DNA of 64,000 nucleotides. It comes from Exophiala sp. HKRS030. Its lineage: Eukaryota; Ascomycota; Eurotiomycetes; Chaetothyriales; Herpotrichiellaceae. Shown piece by piece: positions 1 through 11,731 of this stretch (positions are counted from its first letter, which is position 1; each line of letters begins with the position of its first letter). The translations under genes and the position numbers were made by a program. The notes under the pieces were generated by a model. It searched no databases. It worked only from the letters and a program-made list of their open reading frames with translations, and was not told the origin of the DNA. The DNA lies in the NCBI GenBank assembly GCA_023897205.1, contig JAHWDD010000007.1, forward strand, positions 3,100,001 to 3,164,000, read 5' to 3'.

Positions 1-1139
1 AGGACTTCTCAGGAGTTCTTACGCCGAGGCGACTAACTTAGGTACTAGCTAGTTAGTAATTAACCAACTATTTACTCAGGTGGCCAGTTAACTAACCTAA
101 CTACCTAGTTTATTAGGCACCTATTGGGTAACCTCGGGTTCAGTTGATCAGAGTCCTAAGCGTGTCGAGTGGCCTAAGAGCCCACAGGGCCCCCTATTCA
201 ATCAATCTAAGAGGTAAGCAAGCACCCTTTTATCCTGAGAGCCTTGAGTTACTGACTACCTAGGTACCTAGGAAGTTAGTTAGAGCTTTCAACCCAGGAA
301 TGAATGGATGGATGGATGAATGGATGGCCATCGACATATGCTTTATTGATGGGAGTATCCATTGATAGGTCGATAGAGCCAACCCTTTCGGTGCATTATA
401 TCCATATCAGGTCCTCCTGGATCCTACCAGGTTCGATTGACTACCGGTTCTTTTCTGCAAGGCAAACGCCACATGCAATTGATGGTCCAATTAAGCCTGC
501 AGGCCCGAGGGGCCCCATGCCACTCCCAAAACTCTAGTTAGTTAAGTCACTAGTTAACCTGGCGTGCCTGGTCAAGGAGGGAATAGTGCCTAGGCACTCC
601 AGGGCCATGGACATCAATGTCCGCTCCGTACCTTACCTCTGGACGCTCGACAGTACTCCGTTGTACTCCTCTACCGCATCTGCACAAACTGTCGGTAGTT
701 GTTGGCCTTAGCACTCTTGCTGCACCCGGGGCAATTTGGTCATTATTACTCGCAATTCATAAGTTATGGGGAAGACTCAAACTACCCCGTATTCCTCTCT
801 TCGTAACGCTGGCTATGGAGTGCTTGGCTGGGTCGTTTGTTAGTCAAAGTTGATGTCGTATTCGCAAGTACCGACATATCAGACTTCCTACCGTGTAATC
901 TGGAGGTACTACCAAGTACTGCTCCGTAGTTAGTTAACCACCTAGGTAGTTAGTCACTTAGGTAATTAGTTAGTTGGTTAGGGGTCTAAGGGGTCCCTAG
1001 GCCTACGGGCTACCTAAGGTCCCCAGTTTGTTACCTACCTACTCCGTACATAGGGTACACTAGTTATAGTTAGTGCGGCTAGGCTCCTCACCTCACCAGG
1101 TTCTCACTTTTATCAGGCCTTGTAAAAGTCGGAACCGCC
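1..1139. other. Noncoding, motif-rich stretch upstream of CDC25
   Basis: I find no convincing gene here; the open frames are short and show no family resemblance. The sequence is dominated by repeated short words such as CTAACTAG, TAGTTAGT, CCTAGGTACC and GGGCCCCTAGG, for example around 20-120, 255-290, 535-560 and 925-1015. It also has a short ATGGATGGATGG run near 304-330 and one perfect TACTCCGTA palindrome at 1040-1048. The same words recur in every long noncoding stretch of the window, so this looks like ordinary intergenic DNA of this genome, not a specific element. Confidence 0.6.
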
Positions 1140-1156
1140 AATGTACCGAGTTCTGG

Positions 1157-1196
1157 TTACTGCTGCTACTGCTGCTACTGCTACTGCTACTGTTAC
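1157..1196. repeat. TACTGC/TGC microsatellite
   Basis: An imperfect run of TACTGC and TGC units lies about 0.8 kb upstream of the CDC25 start, probably in promoter or 5' leader sequence. It is a simple-sequence repeat with no coding role that I can see. Confidence 0.7.
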
Positions 1197-2021
1197 TCGT
1201 CCCTCTCCAATCGACGAGTTTTGTTCACCACCCTCACTCATGATACAAACTGCTTCTCTTTGTGTGTCTGTCCATCTCTCCTGATCAACTCATATTTGCC
1301 CTCGCAACACACCCAGAGGCTTGCCGCTAGTCGGACCTCAAGTGAAAAGTGCTCAGACAGACTACAGGTGCCTACCTGCCTGTCTACTTACAGTCCCTGA
1401 CTCTGTCTGCTTTGCTTCTGCCCACCGTCGTCGACCCTTCCCCCGCTTTGCCTGCCCGACGCCGCTCCCTTTCAACACTTCCAAAACTGCTGAAACCCGC
1501 TCTCACTTCAACACCAAGACCAATCGGCGCCTAACCCATCTTCCACACTTCCACACTTCCAACCTCGCACGGTCGACGACCTAAATTATTCGGCATCTGC
1601 CAAATCTCCAAACAACACAGCATCTCCTCACCCATCGTCGCATGTTTGCAGCCCTTCCTGCCTCTTCCTTGACTCGCTCGGCAACGTTTCAAAGAGCGTC
1701 AACCACAGGTTATCACCACTACCACCACCACCATCAACCACCCTCTATCCACCTCTTTCCCTCTAACGCTGGTCGATCATGCAGATCCTGTCTGCCTCGT
1801 TGCGCTTCAGAAGGCAGACCTTTGCGCTCACTCAATCCCCCTCTCTATAGTCCATGTCTGAAATGCAAGATTCGCTGCTTCGGGTCACACAGAATCACAC
1901 CTCGCAGCGAAGTTCGGGCAAAATTGGCTCGACCTTAGGCGCTGCCTTTCAATATACTGAACCACCTCGCCCTCGCCCTTCTCAATCCGACTCTCGATCA
2001 TTTCACACCCATCCCTCAACC

Positions 2022-5000
2022 ATGAGCGCCATCTCTCCGCGCCGTCGGGCTGCCCAAGAGGCTGCAATGGACAGCTATGTTGCAAGCCCCGATCCTCCCC
2101 CGCCAATCCTTGTGCGAGCCTTGTACAACTACATGGCCGACGACGAAACGAGCCTGAGTTTTCGACAAGGCGATATTATTGATGTAATAACCCAGTTAGA
2201 GAGTGGGTGGTGGGATGGTGTCATCAATAATGTTCGGGGCTGGTTCCCTAGCAATTACACCGTCGAGATAACTGGGGATGACATAGTCGCCTCCGGAAAC
2301 GAAAGCAGTGAAACAGGCTCTGGAACAGAAGAAGACTATGACGACGAAGAGGACGATTCCGACAATCACACTCAAGATGGCGACTCTGATCTACCCATTG
2401 AAGGCAACAGCACACTACAACAAGAGGAAGCCGCATTTTGGGTTCCACAGGCCACTCCAGATGGACGGCTGTTCTACTTCAATACCCTGACCGGCGTCAG
2501 CACAATGGAGCTACCTCTAGAAACACCTACAAGTCCCGATGAACAAGGACCTCGCGATCGAAACAACTTCTATGTCCCCGAGCAAACCCGCCCACCCCAG
2601 AAATGATGGCACAGGGCTACAGTCAGAATGAAGACGACTATGACGGTTCGGCCTCAGAGGCAGATGGTGAACAATCTAATTGGTCTCCTCCAAAGAATCG
2701 CTCTACGGCTTCTGGCAGCATCTCCACTTCGACCTCGATGGACTCGATTGACGTTAGTGCAGCCAGGCAAGCGGGTAAGCAAGTGCCAGTTAACCTCACT
2801 GGCACCTTCGGTTCTCAAGCCATCTCAGATGCCCTCCCTCAACTCGGGATATCAACTACCTCGTTTACCACAACCCCACAGTCCCGGCTCGTAAAATCAC
2901 CCGTGCCCAAGTATTTTGTCGACAATACGATGATAGCACCAGTCACCTGGAACGTTTTGATCGAGAATATGCGCTCCGCAATCGATGCATATCGCAATGC
3001 CATACGAACCCGTGCTCGCGCAGATTATCTTAGGAGAGCCGAGGACATATCTGATCATCTACGTATCCTGCTAACTGCAGGTTCCGGCACAACAGACAAT
3101 CATTCCGGGAATCCTTCCATCATTTCGTCCAATAAACATCTCTATCCTCATTTCCGGGAGATGATGTCGAAATTCTCGAAACTTGTATTGTCGTCTCACA
3201 TTGCCGCCGCCGATTGGCCTGGTCCAGATGCTCTCTCTAAGTGCTTGCAGGAGGCTGATGGAGTCATGAACGGAGTCTATGGATATGTCGAAGTCGCAAG
3301 ACAGCAGATTGGAGAGGAGATCCCACGACTGAACCCTGGCTTTATCATGGGCAGCACAGAAGGTGGAAGTTGGCGGGATAATAATCTTGATAGTCAGACG
3401 AATCGAGATGGGGTTTCGTTCATGGAGTCGAGTGACGAACCCCAGCCACGGCCATCGCTCCCGCTTGACGCCGTTTTGTTGAGGAGAATTGACGAATGCA
3501 AGAAGAACATCTCACAAGCTTTACGCCAAGTGGATGAATCTTTATTGTTAACAGAGAAGATCATGACCCCAACGAGACAGGCTGTGATAGGGGATACGGT
3601 GTGTCAGATGGCTGGTATCGCCATCAACCAATTTCGTCCCTGGATTCAATTGATCGAATCTATCGACCTGTCTACCCTGGGAAACGTCTTCCAGAGACCC
3701 TCTTTGGTCGATTTCGGTGCACAAAAGCAGAAAGCGTACGACTCCGTTGGCGAGCTTCTCCTAACATGCCAAAACATCACATCACCATTGCCCGATGAAT
3801 GGGCTGAGGTTCGAAGTCCTCCTTTGGATGCGCGTTTGAATGCTGTTCGCAATGCATCCAAGGAAATGGACACCAACATCGCCAATGTGGGCTACGCCCT
3901 CCAGCTCCTACTACCTGTGACTTCACTCAATACGTCCGCCGCGAACAACAAAAAGGATCACCGCTTGACTGATAGTGGTGAAACTTATCAAGCCCACCAT
4001 TTGCGCGGGGACTCGACACATGCTGCAAATCAAAGACCAATCCTGGCCGATATTGGACAGTCCAAATCATATCCCCTTGGTCAAGAGCCCCCTTCAGATA
4101 AGCTGCGAAGACCACCGACAAAAGATAAAGCTAGACAGTTTTTCGGACAGCTGCCACCGAATTTGACCAATGTCAAGACTGCAAACGAGCCCAGTTTTGC
4201 TGCGGGAGAAGAAATGCCATGGTACCTACAACTCGATCACCCTAACGAGGTACAATACAACACTCAGGGTGACACACAACAGGTGAAAAGTGGGACGCTG
4301 ACAGGATTGGTCGAACAATTAACCCGGCATGATCGGCCAGATACTACTTTTGCAACCACGTTTCTGCTCACGTACCGCTCCTTTACAAGCGCAGCCGAGC
4401 TTTTTGAGCTTCTGGTAAGGCGTTTCAATTTACAACCACCATCGGGTCTCACAAGAGACGAATATTTGATCTGGGAAGAACACAAACAAAAGCCAGCACG
4501 ATTTCGAGTGCTGAATATTCTGAAATCTTGGCTCGAGCAGTATTGGATGGAAAGTGAGGGTGAGGCGAGTCAAATGATTCTGGAACGGATTCTGGCGTTT
4601 GCCAAGAGCACTCATCAGAGTACAAAGATACCACTTGCAAAGGTTCTGATCACCATTGTGGACCAGAGGATGAAAGGACAAGAGACCTCATCGAAAAAAC
4701 TGATTCTGACGTTGAATAATTCGACTCCGGCTCCATTGTTGCCGAAAAACATGAAGAAAATCAAATTCCTGGATATTGATCCCCTCGAGTTCGCGAGGCA
4801 GCTGACAATTATGGAAGCTAAACTATATTGCAAAATTAAACCAGTTGAATGTCTCGAGAAGACGTGGCAGAAGAAGACCAGCGCTGAGACCAGTGAAGCA
4901 GCTCCGAACGTCCAGGCCTTGATCTTGCACTCCAATCAGCTGACCAATTGGGCGGCGGAGATGATCCTAAGCTACCCCGAAGTTAAGAAACGAGTTGTTG

Positions 5001-5598
5001 TCATCAAGCATTTTGTTGCCATTTCGGAAGTAAGTAGATTGTGGAACTTTGCTTGACATTGTGCTAATCAGGTCAGAAATGTCGATTGTTGAACAATTTC
5101 TCGGCGGTGACGGCGATAGTATCTGCCCTGGGTATGTCACCGATCCAGCGGCTAAACCGCACATGGCAACAAATGAATCCAAAGACGACACAGCTCCTGG
5201 AGTCGTTGAGAAATTTGATATCCACGACAAAAAACTTCAGCGTATACCGAGAAACGCTACATGCTGCAACGCCTCCTTGTATCCCATTTTTGGGAGTCTA
5301 CTTGACTGATTTGATCTTCATCGAGGACGGCATCGCATCACTGGTTAAGAACAGTGAATTGATCAACTTCGCCAAGCGTACAAAGACTGCTGAAGTTATC
5401 CGTGATATCCAGTCTTATCAAAATGTTCCCTACGGCCTGACCCCCGTCCCTGAACTACAAGATTGGATCTTTAACAATATGAGAAATGCGGGGGATGTGC
5501 AAGAGGTCAGTATGTATGACAGGTCTCTCAAGGTGGAACCGCGTGAGCGTGAGGAGGAGAAGATTGCACGCCTCCTATCGGAATCAGGGTTCTTATGA
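2022..5598 (+). CDS. CDC25: Ras guanine nucleotide exchange factor, Cdc25 type (one frameshift)
   Basis: Activates Ras by GDP/GTP exchange, so it feeds the cAMP-PKA pathway at the plasma membrane. Domain order: SH3 (about residues 29-83, ALYNYMADDETSLSF), a WW-like segment (about 137-166, FWVPQATPDGRLFYF), a long linker, a RasGEF N-terminal (REM) domain from about 755, and the catalytic RasGEF domain from about 920 to the end. The start at 2022 has a good context (CAACCATGAGC) just before the SH3. One 47-nt intron is at 5030-5076 (GTAAGT, GCTAATC branch, TCAG); splicing gives AISE/KCRLLNNF, the expected RasGEF core. Total length is about 1,180 aa, normal for the family. The reading frame breaks at the CCCC run 2595-2598: the upstream frame stops at 2604 while the downstream frame continues as PEMMAQGY. 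One extra C would join the two. A sequencing indel is more likely than a pseudogene. Confidence 0.9.
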
Positions 5599-6273
5599 GT
5601 TAACCTACGATATGCATCTGACGGACGAATGGATCGACATGTTTACTTTTTTGGCAGGTCCGATATGTTGATGAAGATGGTCACGAATTGTTTTTGATGT
5701 TTTGGACATTGCAAATCATTTTCTGGGCAGTAACACTGGTGTCGCTGAGCCTGGATGAATAGAAGGAGACATTCCTGGCAATGAGAAGAAAAGCTCGAGG
5801 ATTCGAGTTGGAGTGCCATCATGCAATGGAGTATAATCAAGATATGGATAGCATTGTTTCAGGCTGATGTTTTGGACATATTCAAGAGGGATGGGAATCA
5901 CTTGAAACGGCGAAAGGTGGAATTAGGGTTTCTCCTTGTTCAATTCTTTGACATAGTCATATTTTAGATATGTCTTACTCACTTGACCTGGTCGAAGAGT
6001 CCAAGAGAGACGATCATGCGTTCTAAGATCGAGAACTAATTGGGCGAGCACCGACAAATGCCGTTCCAATAATGCAATTCCACTCCTTTTGTTAAAAATA
6101 CAAAGTCACGTGTAATTTGCTCTTGCATTCTCCGAATTGGAGTTGGAGATTTCAATTGGGGAAGCGACTCCGAGTAAGATGATGGATGGTCAAGTACATT
6201 ATTTTCTTCCATTGGATTTCCCATATTGCGTGACCGCCCTCTTTTTACCTCCCTGTCGCACTCTTATCGCACA
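5599..6273. other. Intergenic, CDC25 3' region and SDR promoter
   Basis: No gene is visible. The stretch contains the presumed 3' UTR of CDC25 and the upstream region of the SDR gene on the same strand. Confidence 0.6.
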
Positions 6274-6279
6274 TATAAG
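6274..6279 (+). promoter_or_regulatory. TATA-like box of the SDR gene
   Basis: TATAAG lies in CACATATAAGGGCC, 40 bp before the first in-frame ATG of the extended form (6319) and about 280 bp before the conserved start (6556). A start site some 30-60 bp downstream would place the transcript start near the 6319 ATG, so which ATG is used could depend on start-site choice. Confidence 0.4.
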
Positions 6280-6555
6280 GGCCATCAAGCCATCCTCATT
6301 CTTCTTCCCATATTGTACATGCCTCCTCTCCCACAAACAGTCATAAATTCGACCTCCCCCGCCTTCGCCTTGCTACGGCTTCCTGGCCGAGCTCCGATCC
6401 TCGCATCTTCCCCGCACCGACGATACTCACATCTTCGTCCACTGCGAGCACCATCACCACCGTCACGGCATTTTTCTTGGGCAGCATCAGCAGTGGTGGT
6501 GGTGAATCAGTCTAGAAACTCCTCGAGGCTGTACACCTCGACCAGTCGGCGCAGC

Positions 6556-7696
6556 ATGTCGTCACTCAGCGCACAAGGAAAACGACTTGCGGGCAAGACC
6601 ATCGTCGTGACCGGCGCCAGCAGCGGGATCGGACGTTCCGTCGCGCAGGAATTCGCTCGCACATCGCCCGAGAACCTCAAGATCGTGCTGACGGCGCGCC
6701 GCATCGACACATTGAAGGTAGTCGCCGCCGACATCTCCAAAGAAGTCGGTCCGGGCGTCAAGGTCCTGCCTGTACAACTCGACGTCTCGGACCCGGCAGC
6801 CGTGAGCGGCTTTGTCGCCGGTCTGCCAGAGGAATTTCGCGACATCGATGTCCTGGTCAACAATGCCGGTTTGGTCAAGGGCGTCGATCAGGCGCCCAAT
6901 ATCAAGGCTGACGATATCAATGTCATGTTCGCCACGAATGTCACGGGCTTGATCAACATGACGCAAGAGGTTTTGAAGATCTTCAAGAGTAAGAATGGTG
7001 GAGCGGATGGTGGGAAGGGTGATATTATCAATATTGGCTCCATTGCTGGACGAGAAGGGTATGCTGGTGGGAGCATCTACTGTGCAACTAAGGCGGCCGT
7101 GCGGACGTTTACTGAGGCTTTGAGGAAAGAGTTGATTGCTACTAGGATCAGGGTTATTGAGATTGACCCGGGTCAGGTAGAGACGGTGAGTTTTTTTGGC
7201 AGTCTCCTTTCGCCCTGCAGCATTCATCATGTCTTTTCCGCTGCCCCAAGAACCATCCACCGTTGTTGGTGCAGAGAGATGAATGGCCAATCGATCGATT
7301 CATTGCTCTACTCCTGAGACTTCTCGTACACGACCCACAGTCCCTTCGACTAACAGAGCTCTCTTGCCGCATGATAGGAATTCTCCGTCGTGCGCTTCGG
7401 TGGTGACAAAGCCAAAGCCGATGCCGTCTACAAGGGCGTCGAACCCTTGACGCCAGATGATATTGCCGAGATTGTCGTCTTCACCGCCGGACGTCGCGAG
7501 AACGTCGTCATTGCCGATACCTTGGTCTTTCCCAATCATCAGGTCAGTACATACTAGCATACTCCTTAGCGCCTACCACTTGCTCGCACCCTCGGCTGCA
7601 CTTGGAGGCTGTGTTGATGTTGATGTTGATGCTGACTATGATCTGTTTCTTCTCGGCTGATAGGCTGCTGCGACGGTGTTGCATCGGAAATCGTAA
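6556..7696 (+). CDS. Short-chain dehydrogenase, YMR226C/serine 3-dehydrogenase type
   Basis: NADP-dependent classical SDR resembling yeast YMR226C, which oxidises 3-hydroxy acids such as L-allo-threonine and serine. Seen in the sequence: the Rossmann motif TGASSGIG, the NNAG motif, the catalytic S and YxxxK (GSIAGR then YCATK), and the family tail VVIADTLVFPNHQ. Three exons: 6556-7185, 7378-7542 and 7664-7696, with introns 7186-7377 (GTGAGT..TAG) and 7543-7663 (GTCAGT..TAG). The first intron, 192 nt, is long for this window. The protein from 6556 is about 275 aa, the usual size. The frame is open upstream to ATGs at 6319 and 6226. The 6319 form adds 79 residues that are rich in Arg and Ser and poor in acidic residues, like a mitochondrial presequence. 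I chose 6556 because the conserved core starts just after it (GKRLAGKTIVVTG). Confidence 0.88.
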
Positions 7697-9144
7697 GCCC
7701 ATACCTATGTGTGTGGATATCATATATTAAAAACTCCTGCTATCGTTGTTGATGTCGATACAATGGGCGTAATTGCCTCGCTACACCCATTATATCCCCA
7801 TACGCGAAAGAGGCTGAGTCTCGTCTTTCTTTCATTCACAGGGCCGGCCATCAAGGGTCAAAACTATAGGTAGAATGGTCGGCAGTTCATTTATAGAGGG
7901 AAAGACAAAGCCAAGAGGGAAAGAGAACGACAAAGATCTAGCATGTCGGACCGTGGAATAAAGCCAACTATAGATTCTGCCATTGTGACATCTAGTCTGT
8001 AGACCAATACATATACTCGCACCGTAAAATGGTGTATGCCTACTAAAATATACAAGCTGGTATGCTGTTTATTCTTCTTTTGAAAGTGCTACTCTGACAA
8101 CTGGGACAAGAACTATCTAGAAATATTACAGGCAGGCATGGAAATAAGTATGGAAAGCAATGCGTGCCTTTCCTTTATGGACTGTTCTATGCTATACGTT
8201 GAGCAAACTCCATGAATACATCCAGATACTCATCCACAATCACCGGCTACGTCCGACGTTCGTCCAGGGGACGGATTGGTTTGTGGTTCGTGGCTTCAGC
8301 GTAGGATCGCTTGCACCTGGGTTTAGGATTGCGTTGAACAGGTCGCCGTGTTGATCGAGCTACGGTTCCTCTGTGGTTTTCCCCGCATAAGGGCTTTGCT
8401 TGGGTATCATCGGTTGACTTGCGGTAGGTCGAAGATGTTTTTCCCTACATGATAGCTAGCCTGCTTAAGAGCTTGCGCATTCCGCCTCATAGAAACATAG
8501 GGCTGCGTAATCTCGTGCAGACTGTATATATATATATGATTGAATATATCATTCTAGGTGAAACGAAGGCGTGAGGTGTGAAAGAACGAGGCAGCTTCTG
8601 GTTGTGAGTGACTGTAGTTGAACGTGTGCAAATGTGACATGCATCCCAGGAAGGTGGAAGGTGTGCGCGGGTGGTGACTTCTTCCCGGCATGCCACGTTG
8701 CCTGATTGGGAATTGTACCTTTTCTCGACATCTTGTTCTCCGAGGTCAACTCTTGTTTCTTTAATGCGAACAGTACGCATTAGAAATGTCTTGTGAAATG
8801 TCTACGTGCTGGCAGCTCACAGACTGACCTTCAGATCTGTTCGGATAACGTCCAAATACCACCACTCTTTTCTCTATTTCTTCACCACCCACGCAGGCAA
8901 ATCATCTGCTGCTAAGCGCCACCATATCATTGCGCCGATGTCCTCACTGCGACTTTCACTCATCCGCCCACGCTGATTAACTACCGCCCTTGGCTTCATC
9001 TATGCAATAGGTCTGCATCAGCAGCAACATGATAGAACGGTCTCCTCCTTCCACTCAGCCCCAAACCTCTCGAGATTCTAGAGGCGCCGAATCGTGACAA
9101 CCCAACACCGGCTATTACCCACTATCGCTGACCAACCTTTCAAT
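7697..9144. other. Intergenic, 1.45 kb
   Basis: No gene is recognised. It contains a short TA-repeat (TATATATATATATG near 8526) and the upstream region of PPG1. The open frames on both strands lack any family signature. Confidence 0.6.
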
Positions 9145-10238
9145 ATGCCTGGACTTCCCGGTATGTTCGTCTTCTCACAGGACTCGCCACCCAGACTGAC
9201 CGAATTTCTCTTAGCAAGTATTGACCTGGATGAGTGTATTGCACAACTTTACAAGAAAAACCTCCTCGCGGAATCTCTGATCGAAGCAATATGCGCAAAG
9301 GCAAAAGAGCTGCTGATGAAAGAGAGCAATGTTGTACACATCTCGGCACCCGTCACGGTTGTAGGAGATATCCACGGACAATTTTTCGACATGCTCGAGA
9401 TCTTCAAGATTGGAGGGTTTTGTCCTGACACAAATTACCTCTTCTTAGGTACGTTTACGCTATGTCTACATACTTTTCTCTTATGCCACCACTCACTCAT
9501 CCCATCACAGGCGATTATGTTGATCGTGGCCTTTTCAGCGTTGAAACGATCTCCCTTCTTGTCTGTTTGAAATTACGATACCCCTCTCGCGTGCATCTCA
9601 TTCGTGGCAATCATGAATCTCGAGGTGTAACTCAATCTTACGGCTTCTACACCGAATGCGCAAGAAAATACGGAAACGCCAATGTATGGCACTATTTCAC
9701 CGACATGTTCGATTTCCTGACTCTAAGTGTTGTTATCAACAATCAAATATTCTGCGTTCACGGAGGTTTATCTCCCTCGATTCATTCTATTGATCAGATC
9801 AAAATCATAGATAGATATAGGGAAATCCCCCATGAAGGTCCAATGGCGGATCTGGTTTGGTCCGACCCTGATCCGGAACGGGACGAGTTCTCTTTGTCAC
9901 CCAGAGGTGCCGGCTACACCTTTGGCGGTGACGTGGTCAAGAAGTTTTTGCAGGTCAATAGCATGTCCCACATCCTACGTGCCCACCAACTCTGTCAGGA
10001 AGGTTATCAAGTGCTGTACGATGATCGTCTGAGTACTGTTTGGAGCGCACCAAATTACTGTTATCGCTGTGGGAACCTCGCAAGTGTGCTTGAGGTCAGT
10101 GATGCAGGGGATCGCTTCTTCAACATATTTGATGCAGCGCCAGAGAACGACGTACATCGAAACGAGCAACAACAGCAACAGCAACAGCAAAATCAGGGCA
10201 AGGACGGTCAAGGAGGTCACATTGAATATTTCTTATAG
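9145..10238 (+). CDS. PPG1: Ser/Thr protein phosphatase catalytic subunit PPG1 (PP2A-like)
   Basis: PPP-family phosphatase of the PP2A-like branch; the yeast homologue Ppg1 acts in glycogen accumulation and in Far-complex-linked control of mitophagy. All metal and catalytic motifs are present: GDIHGQ, GDYVDRG, GNHESR and HGG, plus SAPNYCYRCGN. The segment MLEIFKIGGFCPDTNYLFLG is characteristic of Ppg1. Three exons: 9145-9160, 9215-9448 and 9511-10238, with introns 9161-9214 (GTATGT..TTAG) and 9449-9510 (GTACGT..ACAG). Both splices restore the family sequence (MPGLP/ASIDLDEC and FLG/DYVDRG). The C-terminus EYFL matches the PP2A-type tail that is carboxyl-methylated on Leu in relatives. A run of eight Gln (about 10167-10190) separates the catalytic core from this tail, which is a local peculiarity. 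Confidence 0.93.
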
Positions 10239-10448
10239 TCATTGAGGTCGTAACGTCCAATCAGCCTATCTTGATCTTATGAACGCTTACAGAGGTACAT
10301 GAGTGTTGGCCGGCTCATACCGGAAACCCAGTGTTATGGAGAAGACTTCGAGGGGCATTGACGGCGTTGCAGTGTCTTGTGTTCCGTCGAGTCAAACATG
10401 CAGCCCGAACTCCAGAAGCTCTTCGCAAGCTATTCCAACCTCGATTCA

Positions 10449-11291
10449 TTACCAATTCTTAGCGATGTCGAAAGACCACTCGAACTTGAGATGAGTAACA
10501 TCGTCGTCATCAACAAAGCGCGAAACAGCGTCATAATGACCACGAGCCATCATCCCAGATGGTGCCTCTTCCGGAGCGAATTTCTTGGTGTACGTGGGTT
10601 TGTCGGTGGTGCTTGGTGGAAAGCTGCCAATCATCTCTTGGTCTTTTCCCAGGGGAATGCCTTTGCGTTTGAGGGTTTGGACATATTTGAGACCTGAAAG
10701 TACTTGATGCTGAACCACAAAGACGGCCTTCATCTGATATTTGCATCCTTCTTTGATGGTGAAGGGCTTGCCTTTTAATGATTCAAGCGCACCGGGTTGT
10801 GACAAGTCAATGGTGATATCAGGACGACCTTCAACTTCCTGCACGAAATATTAGTCGCAAGTCAAAGGGCAAGGGTGTTCGGTTGTTAGTACCAAGGCCA
10901 GAGATTTGATGATGCATAATCGAGGGTCGTTCGGGTCTGAGATCGAGTTTCCAGTTGCTAGACCTAGCGAGGCTTTCCATCTGTTCAATGCCTCATCCTC
11001 CTGATCTGTTGAGCTCAGATATTAGTTGTAAGGCTCGGTCACAGCATAAGTCGGCAAGATAAGATATGAGAATAAAATGAGCTGCCAGGTTCATGAACGG
11101 CTTCCCCAAGAGCGCCCGGAATTGTGAAACGTATCTTCCCGCCAAGGTTGCCCTTGTGCAGCAATATAGCAGACGCTGTGCAATCTTGTTGTCCTAACAT
11201 TAGGCTTACCGAGGTTTTTATACTCATCAATGGTTTTCTTCTCCCCCACCTTGAAACCAGGTGTCTTGTCAGCCACGACCTCGTCTGCCAT
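10449..11291 (-). CDS. RDI1: Rho GDP-dissociation inhibitor
   Basis: Binds prenylated Rho GTPases (Cdc42, Rho1) and keeps them GDP-bound in the cytosol. The start at 11291 begins MADEVVADKTPGFKVGEKKT, a typical regulatory arm, and the conserved immunoglobulin-like half follows (PFTIKEGCKYQMK, HLKFEWSFDIAKNW). Three exons on the minus strand: 11291-11210, 11005-10893 and 10838-10449. Intron 1 is 204 nt and intron 2 is 54 nt; both have GT..AG ends and CTAA branch sites. Splicing gives EYKNL/DQEDEALNRWKASLGL and KSLAL/EVEGRPD, as in other fungal RhoGDIs, for about 195 aa in total. The gene is divergent from POL3 across a 440-bp intergenic region. Confidence 0.92.
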
Positions 11292-11609
11292 AATGTCCGC
11301 TGCTGAAAGTGAGATACAATTGATCAAATGAGCCCGGTTTTGAAGAGGGGTTTTGGCGGAGTCTCAATTAATTGAAAAAATTCGACTTCTTGTCCCTGAG
11401 TACGGAGGTCAGGTAATACAGAATACAAATCACGGAGAGCGATGTTGTCGATAAGAGGGGCTGTGAAACACTTAAGCGCCTCAAGGTGGCATTTGGGGAG
11501 GGCGGTCAGTCAAAGGACTAAGAACGGTAAGGCTTCGAACTGAATCAGAAGCGTCTAACCCAATCCGGAATTAAATGAAGACCGATTGCCAAGATCCCGT
11601 CGTGACGTG

Positions 11610-11626
11610 ACGCGACTTCGACGCGA
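11610..11626 (+). promoter_or_regulatory. Paired MCB-like ACGCGA elements before POL3
   Basis: Two ACGCGA hexamers (11610-11615 and 11621-11626) lie about 110 bp before the POL3 start in the RDI1-POL3 divergent promoter, immediately after a TGACGTGA word. MBF (Mbp1-Swi6) binds ACGCGT-like boxes upstream of replication genes in yeasts, so cell-cycle control of POL3 is a reasonable inference. The match is to the core only. Confidence 0.4.
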
Positions 11627-11731
11627 CCGTTCCACCTCATCTGTACATAGATTACTATGTTGGTCGGCTCACAGACATTGACTCTACCTTGATATCTGGT
11701 TGGGCGCCTGCTTCACAACATCAACGCAATC

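Noticed and set aside
1..1139. Telomeric or subtelomeric repeat at the window start
   Set aside because: The CTAACTAG-type words are irregular, are not the TTAGGG array, and recur throughout the window.
2490..2602. Intron explaining the CDC25 frame change
   Set aside because: GT..AG pairs ending at CCCCAG 2600 either span only about 27 nt or remove conserved sequence after the WW motif, and no branch site is evident.
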